DNA of 64,000 nucleotides from Papio anubis (Eukaryota; Chordata; Mammalia; Primates; Cercopithecidae). A program made the position numbers and the translations under genes. The stretch covers positions 3,619,501 through 3,683,500 of the forward strand of contig NC_044977.1 of the NCBI RefSeq assembly GCF_008728515.1, read 5' to 3'. Numbering within the stretch: position 1 is the stretch's first letter; each line of letters starts with the position of its first letter. The notes below the pieces were generated by a model that saw nothing but the letters and a program-made list of their open reading frames with translations, was not told where the DNA came from and made no database searches. Positions 1 through 10,530 of the stretch are shown here, piece after piece.

Positions 1-1388
1 ATACCAAATAAGAGTATACCTAAACACATTAGGAATTGTGCAATATTGGGCTGGAGAGCTGGCCTTGGAAACAGCTTTGGAAAATAAAATATTTCTAACC
101 TCATATAACCAATATAATAAAATCCTAGTATGCAATCATAGTGTTGTAAAATAGATACACGGAAATATGTCATCTCTCTTGACTGTACGTGTTCTACCCG
201 CTCACCTACCAGCTACAATATTGTCTTTGTATAAGCTACATTCCACAAAACTCCAATGAGAAGATAAGTAAAACGGTAAATGAGAACAGATACACCACAT
301 AGGGTTTATTTTTGGCTAACGTAAAATGAAGGGACCAGACGAAATTCCAGGAACTGAATGTTAGTACAGGAACTATACACTCTATCTACATGTCTGGGTA
401 ATCTAATCAACCTCCGCTCTCTTTTGCATACACGAATCTGTCTTCTTAGGAATATTTGCACATTTATACTGCTCGCCACCTGATATGGTTCCTTAAGTCA
501 AAGTAACGTGGTGAGAGATGAGAATGATATTCTCTCCAATGTATACTCTGCTTTTGAGCACAACTTTGAAATAAATCAAGACTCTTGGAAATATCAGACT
601 ATAACATTTCTTTCTATTTGGCTCACGATGACTTTAGGATAGGTATGTCATAAGTGTATTTGGTTTTTGAAATTATTTTACTAAACTGAAATCTCTCCCT
701 AATCCTCGGACTTGGAACTCTGTTATTTTATACTTTCTGTGTAGGGCTAGCCCTTTTAATCAAATTGTGACCAGTTGCCCAAAGGAGTCAGTTTGGTCAG
801 TCTTCCCCTTTAAATTCATTTTGACTTCACTGATGAAACAAATAAAGTATTATATATTTAGACACTAAAAAATCATTGTTTTAAAATTAGAAATATTGAA
901 AGAGAGAAACTAAAGAGCTTTGCCGTGTTCTTTTAATTTTAATCTGTATCTACAACATTGTGTAATTATGTATAATGGAAATTAACTTCTCAGAAAAAGA
1001 GAAGAGAGTGTATCACTCATTATTGCCTAAATTGACATCATATTTTAAAAAATGACAGAGAAACTTGGAAATTTAGTACGGTTAATTAAGTGTCATATTC
1101 AATTTGATTTGAAATTCTCCTTTTATATTAATTATAGAAAAATTTTAAACCTAATCATGCGTATCATTTGTGTCATCCATATTTACAAAGAATATTCTCC
1201 TATTCTGCTGAGTGTGAACGAAACTAACCAAGAAAGTACATAGCTCAATTTTAAATATTTATTCAGTTTGTTTATTATTTTTAACTGATAAATTGTATGT
1301 ATTTATAATGTATAACAATGTTTTAAAGCGTATATACACTGTGGACTGATGAACTCTAGCTAATTAATTTATGAATTATCTCACATAG
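1..1388. other. AT-rich unique sequence, no feature seen
   Basis: There is no recognisable interspersed repeat, RNA gene or credible coding frame here. The short frame at 1052-1243 is AT-rich chance sequence with no family resemblance that I can see. Confidence 0.6.
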
Positions 1389-1674
1389 TTTTTTTTTTTT
1401 TTTTTTTGAGATGGAGTCTTGCTCTGTCGCCCAGGCTGGAGTGCATTGGCGCCATCTTGGAGCCTCCTGGATTCAAGTGATTCTCCTGCCTCAGCCTCCC
1501 GAGTAGCTAGAACTAAGGCATGCACCACCACGCCCTGCTAATTTTTGTCTTTTTAGTAGAGACGGGGTTTCACCATGTTGGCCAGGTTGCTCTCGAATTC
1601 CTGACCTCAAGTGATCCGCCCACCTCGGCCTCTCAAAGTGCTGGGATTACAGGTGTGAGCCACTGTGCCTGGCC
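1389..1674 (-). mobile_element. Alu SINE (AluS-like), antisense
   Basis: A T-run at 1389-1407 (the antisense tail) is followed by antisense Alu landmarks such as ctgtcgcccaggctgg and gtgctgggattacagg, and the element ends at ctggcc. About 20 bp of the left part of the antisense body is missing near 1460. The short string tagtt occurs at both ends and may be the remains of a target-site duplication. The 62-codon frame at 1520-1708 is Alu-derived. Confidence 0.96.
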
Positions 1675-1754
1675 TAGTTATCATTTTTGTGGTGAGAGTA
1701 ATACTTAATATACATTATCTTAGCATTTTTCAAGAATACAATATATTATTATTA

Positions 1755-1840
1755 TTAATTATAGTCACCGTGTTATAGAACAGAGCTCGCAAATTTATTC
1801 CTGAGGTCTAACTGAAGTTTTGTAGCCTTTGATCAATAAA
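1755..1840 (-). mobile_element. L1M 3' UTR fragment, antisense
   Basis: The stretch from atagtcaccgtgttatagaa to gtagcctttgatcaa matches the reverse complement of the 3' UTR of older primate L1 (L1MA/MB type). It ends abruptly and is followed by L1 sequence in the opposite orientation. Confidence 0.75.
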
Positions 1841-1940
1841 CAAAGAACATGTGGCATATAAACATAACAGAATACTACTCAGCCATTAAAAAAGTGTAAA
1901 AGCCTGTCATTTGCAACAACATGGATAAACCTGGAAGAAC
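1841..1940 (+). mobile_element. L1 ORF2 3' end fragment, sense
   Basis: The strings actactcagccattaaaa and gtcatttgcaacaacatgga are the familiar end of L1 ORF2. Orientation is opposite to the L1 fragments on both sides, so this fossil is internally inverted or was assembled by template switching. Confidence 0.8.
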
Positions 1941-2134
1941 GTTAGCATTCAGAGTTACGTTAAACTATGCTTTGACCAACAGCTCCTCAAATACCTGCCA
2001 AGCATCCCAGCCTCTGAGAACCACCATTCTCGACTTCTTTAGATTCCACATATGAGTGAGATCATGCAGTACTTGTATTTCTGTGACTGGTCAGCTGTTG
2101 GTCAAAGCACAGTTTAATGTAATTCTGAACGTTA
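1941..2134. repeat. Inverted repeat, ~40 bp arms around an L1 3' UTR piece
   Basis: The left arm at 1941-1984 is nearly the reverse complement of the right arm at 2093-2134. The inner 37 bp (ending tgctttgaccaacagct on the left) match at 34 of 37 positions by hand alignment. The 108-bp spacer is an antisense L1 3' UTR segment. The arms lie exactly where L1 orientation switches. Confidence 0.85.
1985..2092 (-). mobile_element. L1M 3' UTR fragment, antisense
   Basis: The strings gcctctgagaaccaccattc and gattccacatatgagtgaga are antisense L1 3' UTR to ORF2-end sequence. It looks like the continuation of the antisense piece that stops at 1840, with about 140 bp of inverted material between them. 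Confidence 0.8.
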
Positions 2135-2575
2135 GGGATAGGACAGGTAAGAATAAAGAAAACTACTGTCAAATGTTCTCAGGAAAAGCACATAATGCTT
2201 CTAAAAAATAGTGAACAAATATTTCTTAATAGCCTGCAGTTGTCATTTTTAAAAAATGTCCCATTTGTCTTAAACAATAAACTGTAGTTTTAGATGGAAA
2301 AACCTTTTGATACTATCAAACATTAAATATATGCAAGAAATCATTAGTTAATAAAAACAAAAGAAGTTCAAATAAGTAATCCAAGTTAACCTTTTTTTGG
2401 TATAATTTTATTCTATCCATACAGTGGAGTATTATCAAATGAGTAACTAACCTGGTTAGAGACTAAATTAATTATGAAATACATTCAATTTAGAATGAGT
2501 AATAAAAGTTTGCGCATACCACAGAAAAATGTCAGGAATTCACATAAAAATTCTACCTTTCAGTTAAAAAAATAC
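2135..2575. other. AT-rich unique sequence, no feature seen
   Basis: I see no repeat family or coding signal. A weak L1-like string near 2422 (cagtggagtattat) is too short to call. Confidence 0.5.
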
Positions 2576-3300
2576 TAGATTGAGGTATAATTGACCTACA
2601 ATAGACTGCGACTATTTAAAGTGTGTAATTTGATAGGTTTATACGCCTGTGAAATCCCCACAATCACCAAGATAATGAATACATCCATCATCTGCAAACC
2701 TTTCCTATGGCCCTTGGTATTTATTTTTCCATCTCTCACTCTCTCCACCTCAAGCAACCACCAGTCTACTTTCTGTCATGACACATTACTCTACCTTTCC
2801 TAGAATGTCATCTAAATTCAATTAAACAACATACATTTATTATTTGCTTTGGAAGCTTCATTCATAATGAGATGTGTATTTTGAGGTCATCTCTTTTAAC
2901 GGCTGAGCATTACTCCATTGTATATACCATGTTTACTCCATTCTTAAGTTGACATACGTTTGAGTTGCTCTTAGATTTGCATTATTATAATTAAAGCTGC
3001 TATGAGCATGTGTGTACATTTGTAGACATTCTTTATATGGACATATGCTTTCATTTCTCTTGAATATCTAGAAATGGAATGACTGGCTCATATGGTAGCA
3101 AATAGTTCACTTATGCAACTGCCAAACTTTTTCAAAAAGCTCCATTTTCTTCTGAAGTGTATGAGAGTTCCATTTCTTTCTCATCTTAGCCAATACCTGG
3201 TATGGTTAGCGTTTTTAGTTTTAGGCATTTTATTAGGTGTGTCCCTACTTAAATTTCCTCTGACATTATCAATTTTCTTCAACACTTTTAACAAGTCTCA
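2576..3300 (-). mobile_element. L1M (old L1) 3' UTR and ORF2 end, antisense
   Basis: It runs from attgaggtataattgac through gctgctatgagcatg, atatgctttcatttctcttg and ctgccaaactttttcaaa to about 3300. This is the usual order of antisense L1M 3' UTR into ORF2. Divergence is high with many small gaps. The frames at 2591-2803 and 3092-3304 run through this fossil and are not genes. Confidence 0.9.
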
Positions 3301-3576
3301 ATGATTAACAATCACTCACCAACAAATTCTAACTCACACTTTGAGGCAGGTTGAGATTTAATCCTTCCTTTATGTTTAAGAATTACAAAAGTGGCTGGAG
3401 CGGTGGCTCACGCCTGTAATCCCAGCACTTTGGAAGGCCAAGGTGGGTGGCTCTCCTGAGGTCAGGAGTTCGAGATCAGACTGGCCAATATGGTGAAAAC
3501 CCGTCTCTACTAAAACTACAAAAATTAGCTGGGCGTGGTGGCATGTGCCTGTAATCCATTTCAAAAAAATATAACA

Positions 3577-3779
3577 TGTAGTTCTGAGATGTTCCCTTCA
3601 TCCTTCCTGGCACACATACAGACACATATCATATAACCCAGTAGGTATGAATTTTCTCCTCCACAAACCTTCAGGTGATTCTTAAGACCAGTCTGCTTAC
3701 TAATTAATAACAGTGGCTTTTTTTTTTTTTCTTCCAATTTTCCATTGACTCTACCTACTTAGAGTTGGGACATTGTCCC
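3577..3779 (-). repeat. Inverted copy of the segment at 7078-7273
   Basis: This insert in the Alu is the reverse complement of 7078-7273. By hand alignment I count about 11 substitutions in roughly 190 aligned bases, plus a length difference in a T-run. It lies inside an Alu bounded by intact target-site duplications, so the copy was placed after the Alu inserted. Confidence 0.9.
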
Positions 3780-3788
3780 AACTCTAAG
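3758..3788. repeat. Perfect 14-bp hairpin at the insertion junction
   Basis: The arms cttagagttgggac (3758-3771) and gtcccaactctaag (3775-3788) are exact reverse complements around a 3-base loop. Similarity to the 7 kb segment stops within the second arm, so this arm appears to be a snap-back copy of the first. Confidence 0.92.
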
Positions 3789-3954
3789 CAAAATTCCATC
3801 TCAAAAAAAAAAAAATTACAAAAGACTCTTACTTTAAAAAAAAAATCAATACATTTTAGAAAATATTTTCAGAAGTATGATTCAACAAATAAAAATAAGC
3901 TGCATGATTGTTTTAAAATTCAAGGCTTGTAATGCATTTCATTCTTTTTGATAT

Positions 3955-4110
3955 GTACAATTTCATGAAAAGAGTGATATTATTGGAAGATAATAAGGAA
4001 ATTGTGGCTGAGAAGGATTAAAAACTTGCCCAAAGTTTCAGTAGCAAGGGATGTAAGACTACAAACCAAACTGTTCTATTATTACTGTGGATGTATGAGA
4101 ACAACACTCA
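3955..4110 (-). mobile_element. MIR SINE fossil, antisense
   Basis: The order ataataaggaaattgtggct, then aaaacttgcccaaagt, then a tract like acacagctagtaagtgg, follows the antisense MIR core. It is strongly diverged. Confidence 0.6.
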
Positions 4111-6524
4111 AACTTGTGGAAAGAGCATTGTTCACTATTGGATTATAAGAAACAAATAATTTCCTTTATCTAATATATACTACATTTTAAATGTATGTAA
4201 GTGAAGGTTGAAAAAAAATGGAAAAACTATAGGATAGCCATGGAAAGAGAGTGTTAAAATCAAAATCCATTTTGGAGAGTATTTAATCTCCAAAAGGCAA
4301 CTGAAACAGATATGCAGATGCTTAAAATTAGTAACAGGATATAAATCCAAGATAGTTTTTCTCAGAGGAATAAGCAAGCTGATACTTACTTCATAAATCT
4401 TTTGAACAGCAAAATATACAAAAATAATATAGGGTGTATTTATAATGCCTTTTTTGAATTTATTTTACTAATACAGCCTTTTTAAGTTCACAATTTTCAA
4501 ATGTTTTTCACAACAGTTGTGAAAGTTCTACTACATACCGTTAACAGAGTGTGGTGATGGAAGGGGAGGAAGATAGGTGATAAAGAAACAAAACAAATAA
4601 AGTTGACCTTAGAATTCAGGGGCTCAGATTTCAATCTCCAAGAATGATTATTTGAGCTCTTTCCTTCTCAGGATATCAATATATAGTATTCTTTTATGTC
4701 CAGGACCATCACAGCATTCAACAACATATTTCATCTATATGATAAGGTAGTTTGAAATTCTTAAAATAGGCTTCCAGAAGGGATGAAAAAGCTGGTTAAA
4801 TAATTAAGCAATTGTTACTTACTAAAACCAATTCAAGAGTAAAGCAGAGCCGCTGTTGTTTGCATTTTAAATTTTGAATTATTTATAATTCCTCCACAAA
4901 AATGTAAAAGGAATATTTCCACATTTGCTTAGATTTGGGGGACAGACAGCTCAATATTTATGATGCCAGATTATTCAAGGGGAAATTTGTCAAATGTTTC
5001 AGTCGATTGTTCTTTTCTCTGATGTAGAAATGTACAGAAAAGAAAAACTAGGAAGAACTTCCTAAAGCAAATGAAAGATAATGCTTATTCTCTTAGTTCT
5101 TAGTTCTCCAGGAAAAGAAGGGAGGGGGGTTGGGGAAGCTCAGAATTCAAGGAAGTGTTTGCGGAAGTCATTCCTCAGCCTCCTGAAGACATTTCCTGCT
5201 GGAGAGATGGGGAGCATCGATCAGCCAGTGTTATCTGAGCCAATCTGTTTACATCAGATTGTAAATCATCTCAGTGTATCTGAGCCCTGGACCCCTCTGA
5301 GATCTCCAGTTCAAACTATAGACATTATCCATTTACAGGCTTTTCTTTCTTTCTTTTTTTTTAAATGAAATAAAAACCCTATGCATTTCAGAAAGAAAAA
5401 AATGTGTTTACACAACCAAATGATTTCACATCTGGTGAAATTCAAGCTGCCATTCTGCAAAAACAACTCTAAAGTGTACTGCTCAGAAAATAGTGCAATG
5501 CCTTTTAAAAGACCACTGGAGTATACACTGATATACACTGCACATTTCAGGATTTTAATGGATGGTTTAATTCCTGAACACTTCTTTTTATTTGTGTCTC
5601 TGATAAATAAGCTTGTTACAATTATTTTTGTGAGATGAAATTATGAAATTGCTGTGAAATATTTATAATATATTAAAATCTAAATGTTATGGTTCTTATT
5701 AGAATTTTTGATAATTATTGCAATGATGTATTTAGAAAGAATAGGAATCTCATGATAATATATCAAGTAGATACCTGGGAAGATAGCACACAGTAGAAAT
5801 AAAATAGATTTGTTTGTTGATTTGGGTTGATTTCATTAGGAGAAATCCATTTAGAGAACTGATTCACTTTGGAAGTAATGCCTATTTGGTATGATTAAAG
5901 AACATCACAGTGACAACAAAACAGAAAAAAAAAAAGAAATTATGTAATATGTGTTCATAAATATAAGGAAAAACCTTATATTTAGAATCAGTGAGCCTGA
6001 TTTAAATTTGTTTTCCTTTATTATCTTCATAACATTGAGTGTCCTGCTTATAGGTAAAATATTTCTAGAATCTGTGGCAAATTTCACACCTATAAATTCC
6101 CACAAACTGACAGCTACATGGAAGAAACCATCTTTATATCAGGTTACAAGAGCAACAAATGTTTTGTCTCCTTCAACATGTTACATTATTATATTGTAGT
6201 ACTTGTAAGGAGTTGTTTTTTCCCATTAAAAATGTATGTACTCATTAATTGGTAAAGTAGAAGTTGTACAATTTTTGTTTACAATGTAAAGAGCATCATA
6301 CTAAGAAAAATAACAATTCCAAGGATAAATAAAAACTAACAAATCAAGTAACTCCACCTTAAAAAAAAAAAAAAAGTAGGGACTTCGAGGACAAAATCTA
6401 AATCATTCATGCAGGAAAAATGTGCACATTTACTTTTGTGAAAAATGCATACGTTTTAGTCTATGAAACTAAATTTTGATTTTCAGAATGAGCCACCAGA
6501 AGACTTTCACCTTACATTTCTTTT
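4111..6524. other. AT-rich unique sequence, no feature seen
   Basis: It holds only short A or T runs (for example near 5345 and 6361). The overlapping frames between 5081 and 5638 on both strands lack family resemblance or splice context. I regard them as chance. Confidence 0.5.
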
Positions 6525-6765
6525 ACTCATTCATTCATTCAACAAATTCTCCTGGACACCTGTGATGCACTTAGTACTATGCAAATTAGTCTGGAAATGG
6601 CAGTAAGCAAAGTAAAGTTATATTACTCATGGAGAGAAATGGATGGTGAAAAGTTCTACTAAAAAAAAAGAAAGTGGGGTCAGGCAAGGTATTGAAGTGT
6701 TCTGGGAGGTCCTCTCTGATAAAATGAGGCTTGAAAGGAAACTGAAATGCAGTGGAAAAGTAAGC
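6525..6765 (-). mobile_element. L2 LINE 3' end, antisense
   Basis: It begins with the short tail repeat cattcattcattcaac and continues with diverged antisense L2 3' UTR, including gaggtcctctctgataaaat. The two small frames on opposite strands at 6627-6875 lie within it. Confidence 0.7.
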
Positions 6766-7077
6766 ATGTTATTAACATTTGTCTCTGAATCTATTACCAA
6801 TATTGAACATCTTGGACTTATCTTCTGCAATATTAAACTGGAAATTGATAAGATGATAAAACAATGAAATTCCATAGCTATTTCATGTTATCCTGCATTT
6901 TTCACTAGAATTGTTATATAACAATCAGGTCTATTCCCAATCCTCATTAGGGAAAAGAATTGAACAATATTCAAAGTTTTCTGTTTGTACTACATTTTAG
7001 AGAAGAACAATATTTAAATCTGAAGTGGTATCTCTAGGATATACTTCCTGATGAATATGCAGCTACAACTTTTCATA
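6766..7077. other. AT-rich sequence, no feature seen
   Basis: No repeat or gene is recognised between the L2 fossil and the duplicated segment. Confidence 0.5.
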
Positions 7078-7273
7078 GGGACATTTTCCCAACTTTAAGT
7101 TGGTAGAGTCAATGGAAAATTGAAAAAAAATTTCCACTGTTATTAATTAGTAAGCAGAGTGGTTTTAAGAATCACCCGAAGGTTTGTGGAGGGGAAAATT
7201 CATACCTACTGGGTTATATGATATGTGACTCTGTGTGTGCCAGGAAGGATGAAGGGAACATCTCAGAACTACA
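7078..7273 (+). repeat. Likely source of the inverted insert at 3577-3779
   Basis: This 196-bp segment is about 94% identical, in reverse orientation, to the insert in the Alu at 3.6 kb. It includes a small imperfect palindrome, ccaactttaagttgg, at 7090-7104, close to the end where the daughter copy forms its hairpin. I do not recognise it as part of a named repeat family. Confidence 0.85.
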
Positions 7274-7345
7274 AGCTTATAATAAACTTAAAATCTGAGT
7301 TATATTGTACACATAGTAAATAATTTTAAGAACTAATCCCTGTGA

Positions 7346-7670
7346 GGCTGGGTGCAGTGGCCCACACCTATAATCCAAGCACTTTGGGAGGCCAAGGTGG
7401 GAAGATGGCTTGAGCTCAGGAGTTGGAGACCAGCCTGGGCAACATGGTGAAACCCTGTCTCTACAAAAAATACGAATGAAAATAAATAGCCAAGCATGGT
7501 GGCATGTGTCTGTAGTTCCAGCTACTCGGGTGGCTAAAGTGGGAGGATCACTTTTAGCCTAGAAGGTTGAGGCTGCAGTGAGCCGTGATAGCACCACTGA
7601 ACTCCAACCTGCGTTACAGAGTGAGACTTGGTCTCAAAAAACAAAAATAAATACATAAATAAAATAAATT
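7346..7670 (+). mobile_element. Alu SINE (AluJ-like), sense
   Basis: It starts ggctgggtgcagtggccc and contains agcctgggcaacatggtg and ctctacaaaaaatac, typical of older AluJ. The 3' tail is an A-rich tract with aaat units. Confidence 0.95.
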
Positions 7671-8049
7671 AAGCACCATGAATAAAGAAGGTCTAATGGT
7701 GAAGTTTGTGGAAGTCTGTATTAGACGAAGATAATTTAAAAATGTATGAGGTTGAGAAATATGTCTCTTTTTACAAGTTTATTAGACAACAATTTCATGA
7801 GTATACCACTTTCAAATTCTGATAGCAGAAGCATTTAAAGAAATGGATTGTGCCAAGAAAATTGCCTGAACTTTTTATTATGGCTGTATATAATAATGAT
7901 CACAACACAGTAGTAGAAATAAAGATAAATTCTAAATCTAATATGTAGATGCAACTCTGAATCATGTCTAAACTGCTGTGAATTTAAATAGTGCTCCTTT
8001 GAACCATATTTAACTGTTGTTGAACTTGCTTAATTTTTTTTACATAACT
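7671..8049. other. AT-rich sequence, no feature seen
   Basis: No repeat or gene is recognised. Confidence 0.5.
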
Positions 8050-8530
8050 GTCTAATTGACAGTCTAATATGGTGCACACCAGGACCCAAACAGGCCTTGT
8101 CTTAGGCCCTGAAGGGTAAAGGTTTTGCATCACTTCCAGATTTTCAATTAGATCCTAATTATAACATGCCTCATTTAAAGCTACAGGACTCCCAACCCTG
8201 TCAACACTACTGGACCATAGCATGTCCGTCTTAATTAGATCTGATTAGTTCTGGGCCCAGCTCATATTGTGCACCCTGACTCTGTTAAAAGCTTCTCATC
8301 TGGTTGGCAGCTGCTAGTATGGAAGAAGCTTATTTATCATGCTGCAAGAAAGTGTGCACCTTCACCTTCCTCTCCTGGGACTAGGGGCCTTTTTATATCC
8401 CATAGCTCCATGTGATCAGCCAAATAATGAACCTCACTTATCACTGGCAGTAGAATAAAGCTGAGAACGGAAGCCTAAGCTGCTGAGGGGCTACTTCTTG
8501 AAGTGCTGTGAGCTTGCTCCATTCTACCAT
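8050..8530. other. Unassigned block of mixed composition, possibly an old LTR
   Basis: This ~480-bp block is less AT-rich than its surroundings and includes an AATAAA at 8453, as an LTR might. I cannot match it to a family or find paired termini, so the LTR idea is speculative. Confidence 0.25.
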
Positions 8531-8596
8531 CCAATATAACGCTACATGGCCATTTTAAGTTTTTCAGAAATGATTTATTCATTCCTTACTTTCTGT

Positions 8597-8820
8597 AAGT
8601 AGGGTGGTTTAGTTAACGACTTATTGTATACCTCAAAATAGCTCGAAAATATTTGAGATGTTCCCCAAAGAAATGATAAATGCTTGAGTTGATGTGTATC
8701 CTAAAATACCCTGATTTGATCATTACACATTGCATGTATCAAAATATCACAGGTATCCCTTAAATATATACAATAATTTTACGTTTAAAATGTTTTTAAA
8801 ATAAAAAAAATTTAAAGTAA
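8597..8820 (+). mobile_element. L1MA-type 3' end, sense
   Basis: The strings tttagttaacgacttattgt, aaagaaatgataaatgcttg and ccctgatttgatcattacac are the L1MA/L1PB 3' UTR in order. It ends in an A-rich tract near 8800-8820. Only the last ~220 bp of the element is present. Confidence 0.92.
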
Positions 8821-9714
8821 GTTTGTATTTCAAGAAGGCTACATGAAACCATAGTTGTAACGCATTTTCTGAAATCCATTTTCAAATATCACTAGTAAGT
8901 GTTATCAATTTCATTAACATGAAAGAACACAATTTGAAACACTTGCCAGAAGTGTATGGTGACATCCATTGTGGTTTTCTCTCTTTGCCATTTACATTTG
9001 TTTCCAGAAAACTCCAGACGAAAATATCAGGATTGATTTTCTTTTTTCTTTATTTGATACGTCAAGCGTGCTTCATGACTAATGGCTCATAAGCGTCCTC
9101 ATTTACTTTGCTTAGTATCTGGACAGCATTTTGACAATGGTTGAATTAATACTGGGCATTGACATCTTTATTTACACTTAATGGAACTTCTTTAGTTGTG
9201 AGTAGTAGCTGAGGGATATCAGATTTACTGGGATCAACAAAAAGACCTGCCTTCATATTTTACCCTCTTCTAAGCTAGTAAACTGGGAGGTGTGAGGAGG
9301 TATTCCAGAAAGGGCTTAAACTATTCCGTAAGGTTTGAAGCAATATTCTGTATCATAATATTAAAAAGTATACAATACATTGTATATGTAAAGAAAACAA
9401 AATGTGAAATTTAAAATTCCATTTTATATTTGTGACTCTGAATTTCTAATTTAAATTCTTATAAATTTAGAAATAAAGTGTGTTTGGTGATTTCCACTAA
9501 ATGAAGTTAAGTTGTTTCTTTTTATAAAGCTGTTTTTTCCGCCATCATACTATAAGCATGCTGTCAGGTTAATCAGGCAGATGAGCACAGATAGAGATCT
9601 AGGCCCTATAGATGGATTATCTGAGTAGCTGGTTGAGGAAGACAACTAGTAGAGCATTAAGATTTTATCATTTGTATGCTTTTTTCTCCAGAGATGTGGC
9701 CTCCAGCAATAACG
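8821..9714. other. Unique sequence, no feature seen
   Basis: No repeat family or credible frame is recognised. Confidence 0.5.
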
Positions 9715-9860
9715 CTAGCAACATATATTGTGTATTTGCTAGATTCAGCTTTTAAAGTGTTTTACATACATTAACTTAATCAGCATAGCAAATCTACAAG
9801 GTACGGTCCTACCCAGTATTAAAATATTGCTACACTCCAGGGCTATATAGCTAGCCAACT
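9715..9860 (-). mobile_element. MIR SINE fossil, antisense
   Basis: gtgttttacatacattaact is followed by a decayed block and gctatatagctag, in the same order as the antisense MIR core. It is highly diverged. Confidence 0.5.
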
Positions 9861-9934
9861 ATTATTTGTACATACTATCTCAAGAGATACTCTCTTTTAA
9901 TCCTGTGGTTTAAAGAAAGCCACCCCAAAGTGTC

Positions 9935-10530
9935 TACGGATCTCTATATCCATGCCAGACCTTTTAGCTTCACTCCAGATCCATTTATCCAAATCTGAAC
10001 TCCCCTCACATACTTAAATCAAATTCCAGACATATTTCTGGCACCTTAACTCTTTGCTAACACTCACCCCCAAAACTCCAGTCCCTCCAAGTTTGATTTG
10101 GAAAATATAAATGTTACTAGTATGTTCTGTAAACTTTATTTACAAAATATTTCTCAAATCCAACTACTTCTCCCTATTTTCTTTGATTCAATGAAGGTTC
10201 AAACAATCTTCATCACCCACTTGCACTAATGCAATACCCTTCTCAACATTCTGCTCTCAAGTCACCTGTGACCTAAAAGAGGTGTTTTCTGATCGCCACA
10301 TCTGGATGTAGAGCACATCATGACCTTCTTCAATCTGTCTGTCTGTTTTCCTTACTTCAAAGAAAGAATTCCCACCAGGGGTTCTGTCATTTGTGTACTA
10401 GTATAGGTGTTCATTGTCAATCTTCCCAAAGGAATATCAAATTTTGAGATCAATTCCAGAGCCCAGAGCAACTACTGAGAGATAATAATTGCTTAAGCAT
10501 GATTTGCTGAATAAATGTATGAATAAAGAG
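9935..10530 (+). mobile_element. L2 LINE fossil, sense
   Basis: The segment follows the L2 ORF2-to-3' end order. A degenerate ctccagatccatttatccaa block is followed by ttgcactaatgcaatac, then gtcacctgtgacctaaaaga, and a tail-like tgctgaataaatgtatgaat at the 3' end. Several internal losses are likely. Confidence 0.65.

Larger units (their letters stand above)
3393..3816 (+). mobile_element. Alu SINE with its right half replaced by foreign DNA
   Basis: The first ~165 bp of a sense AluS are at 3393-3557, ending cctgtaatcc. The last part (gcaaaattccatctc plus an A-tail) is at 3788-3816. Identical 11-bp duplications aattacaaaag flank the whole unit at 3381-3391 and 3814-3824, so this was one insertion. 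About 100 bp of the normal Alu body is missing and 230 bp of non-Alu sequence sits in its place. Confidence 0.93.
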
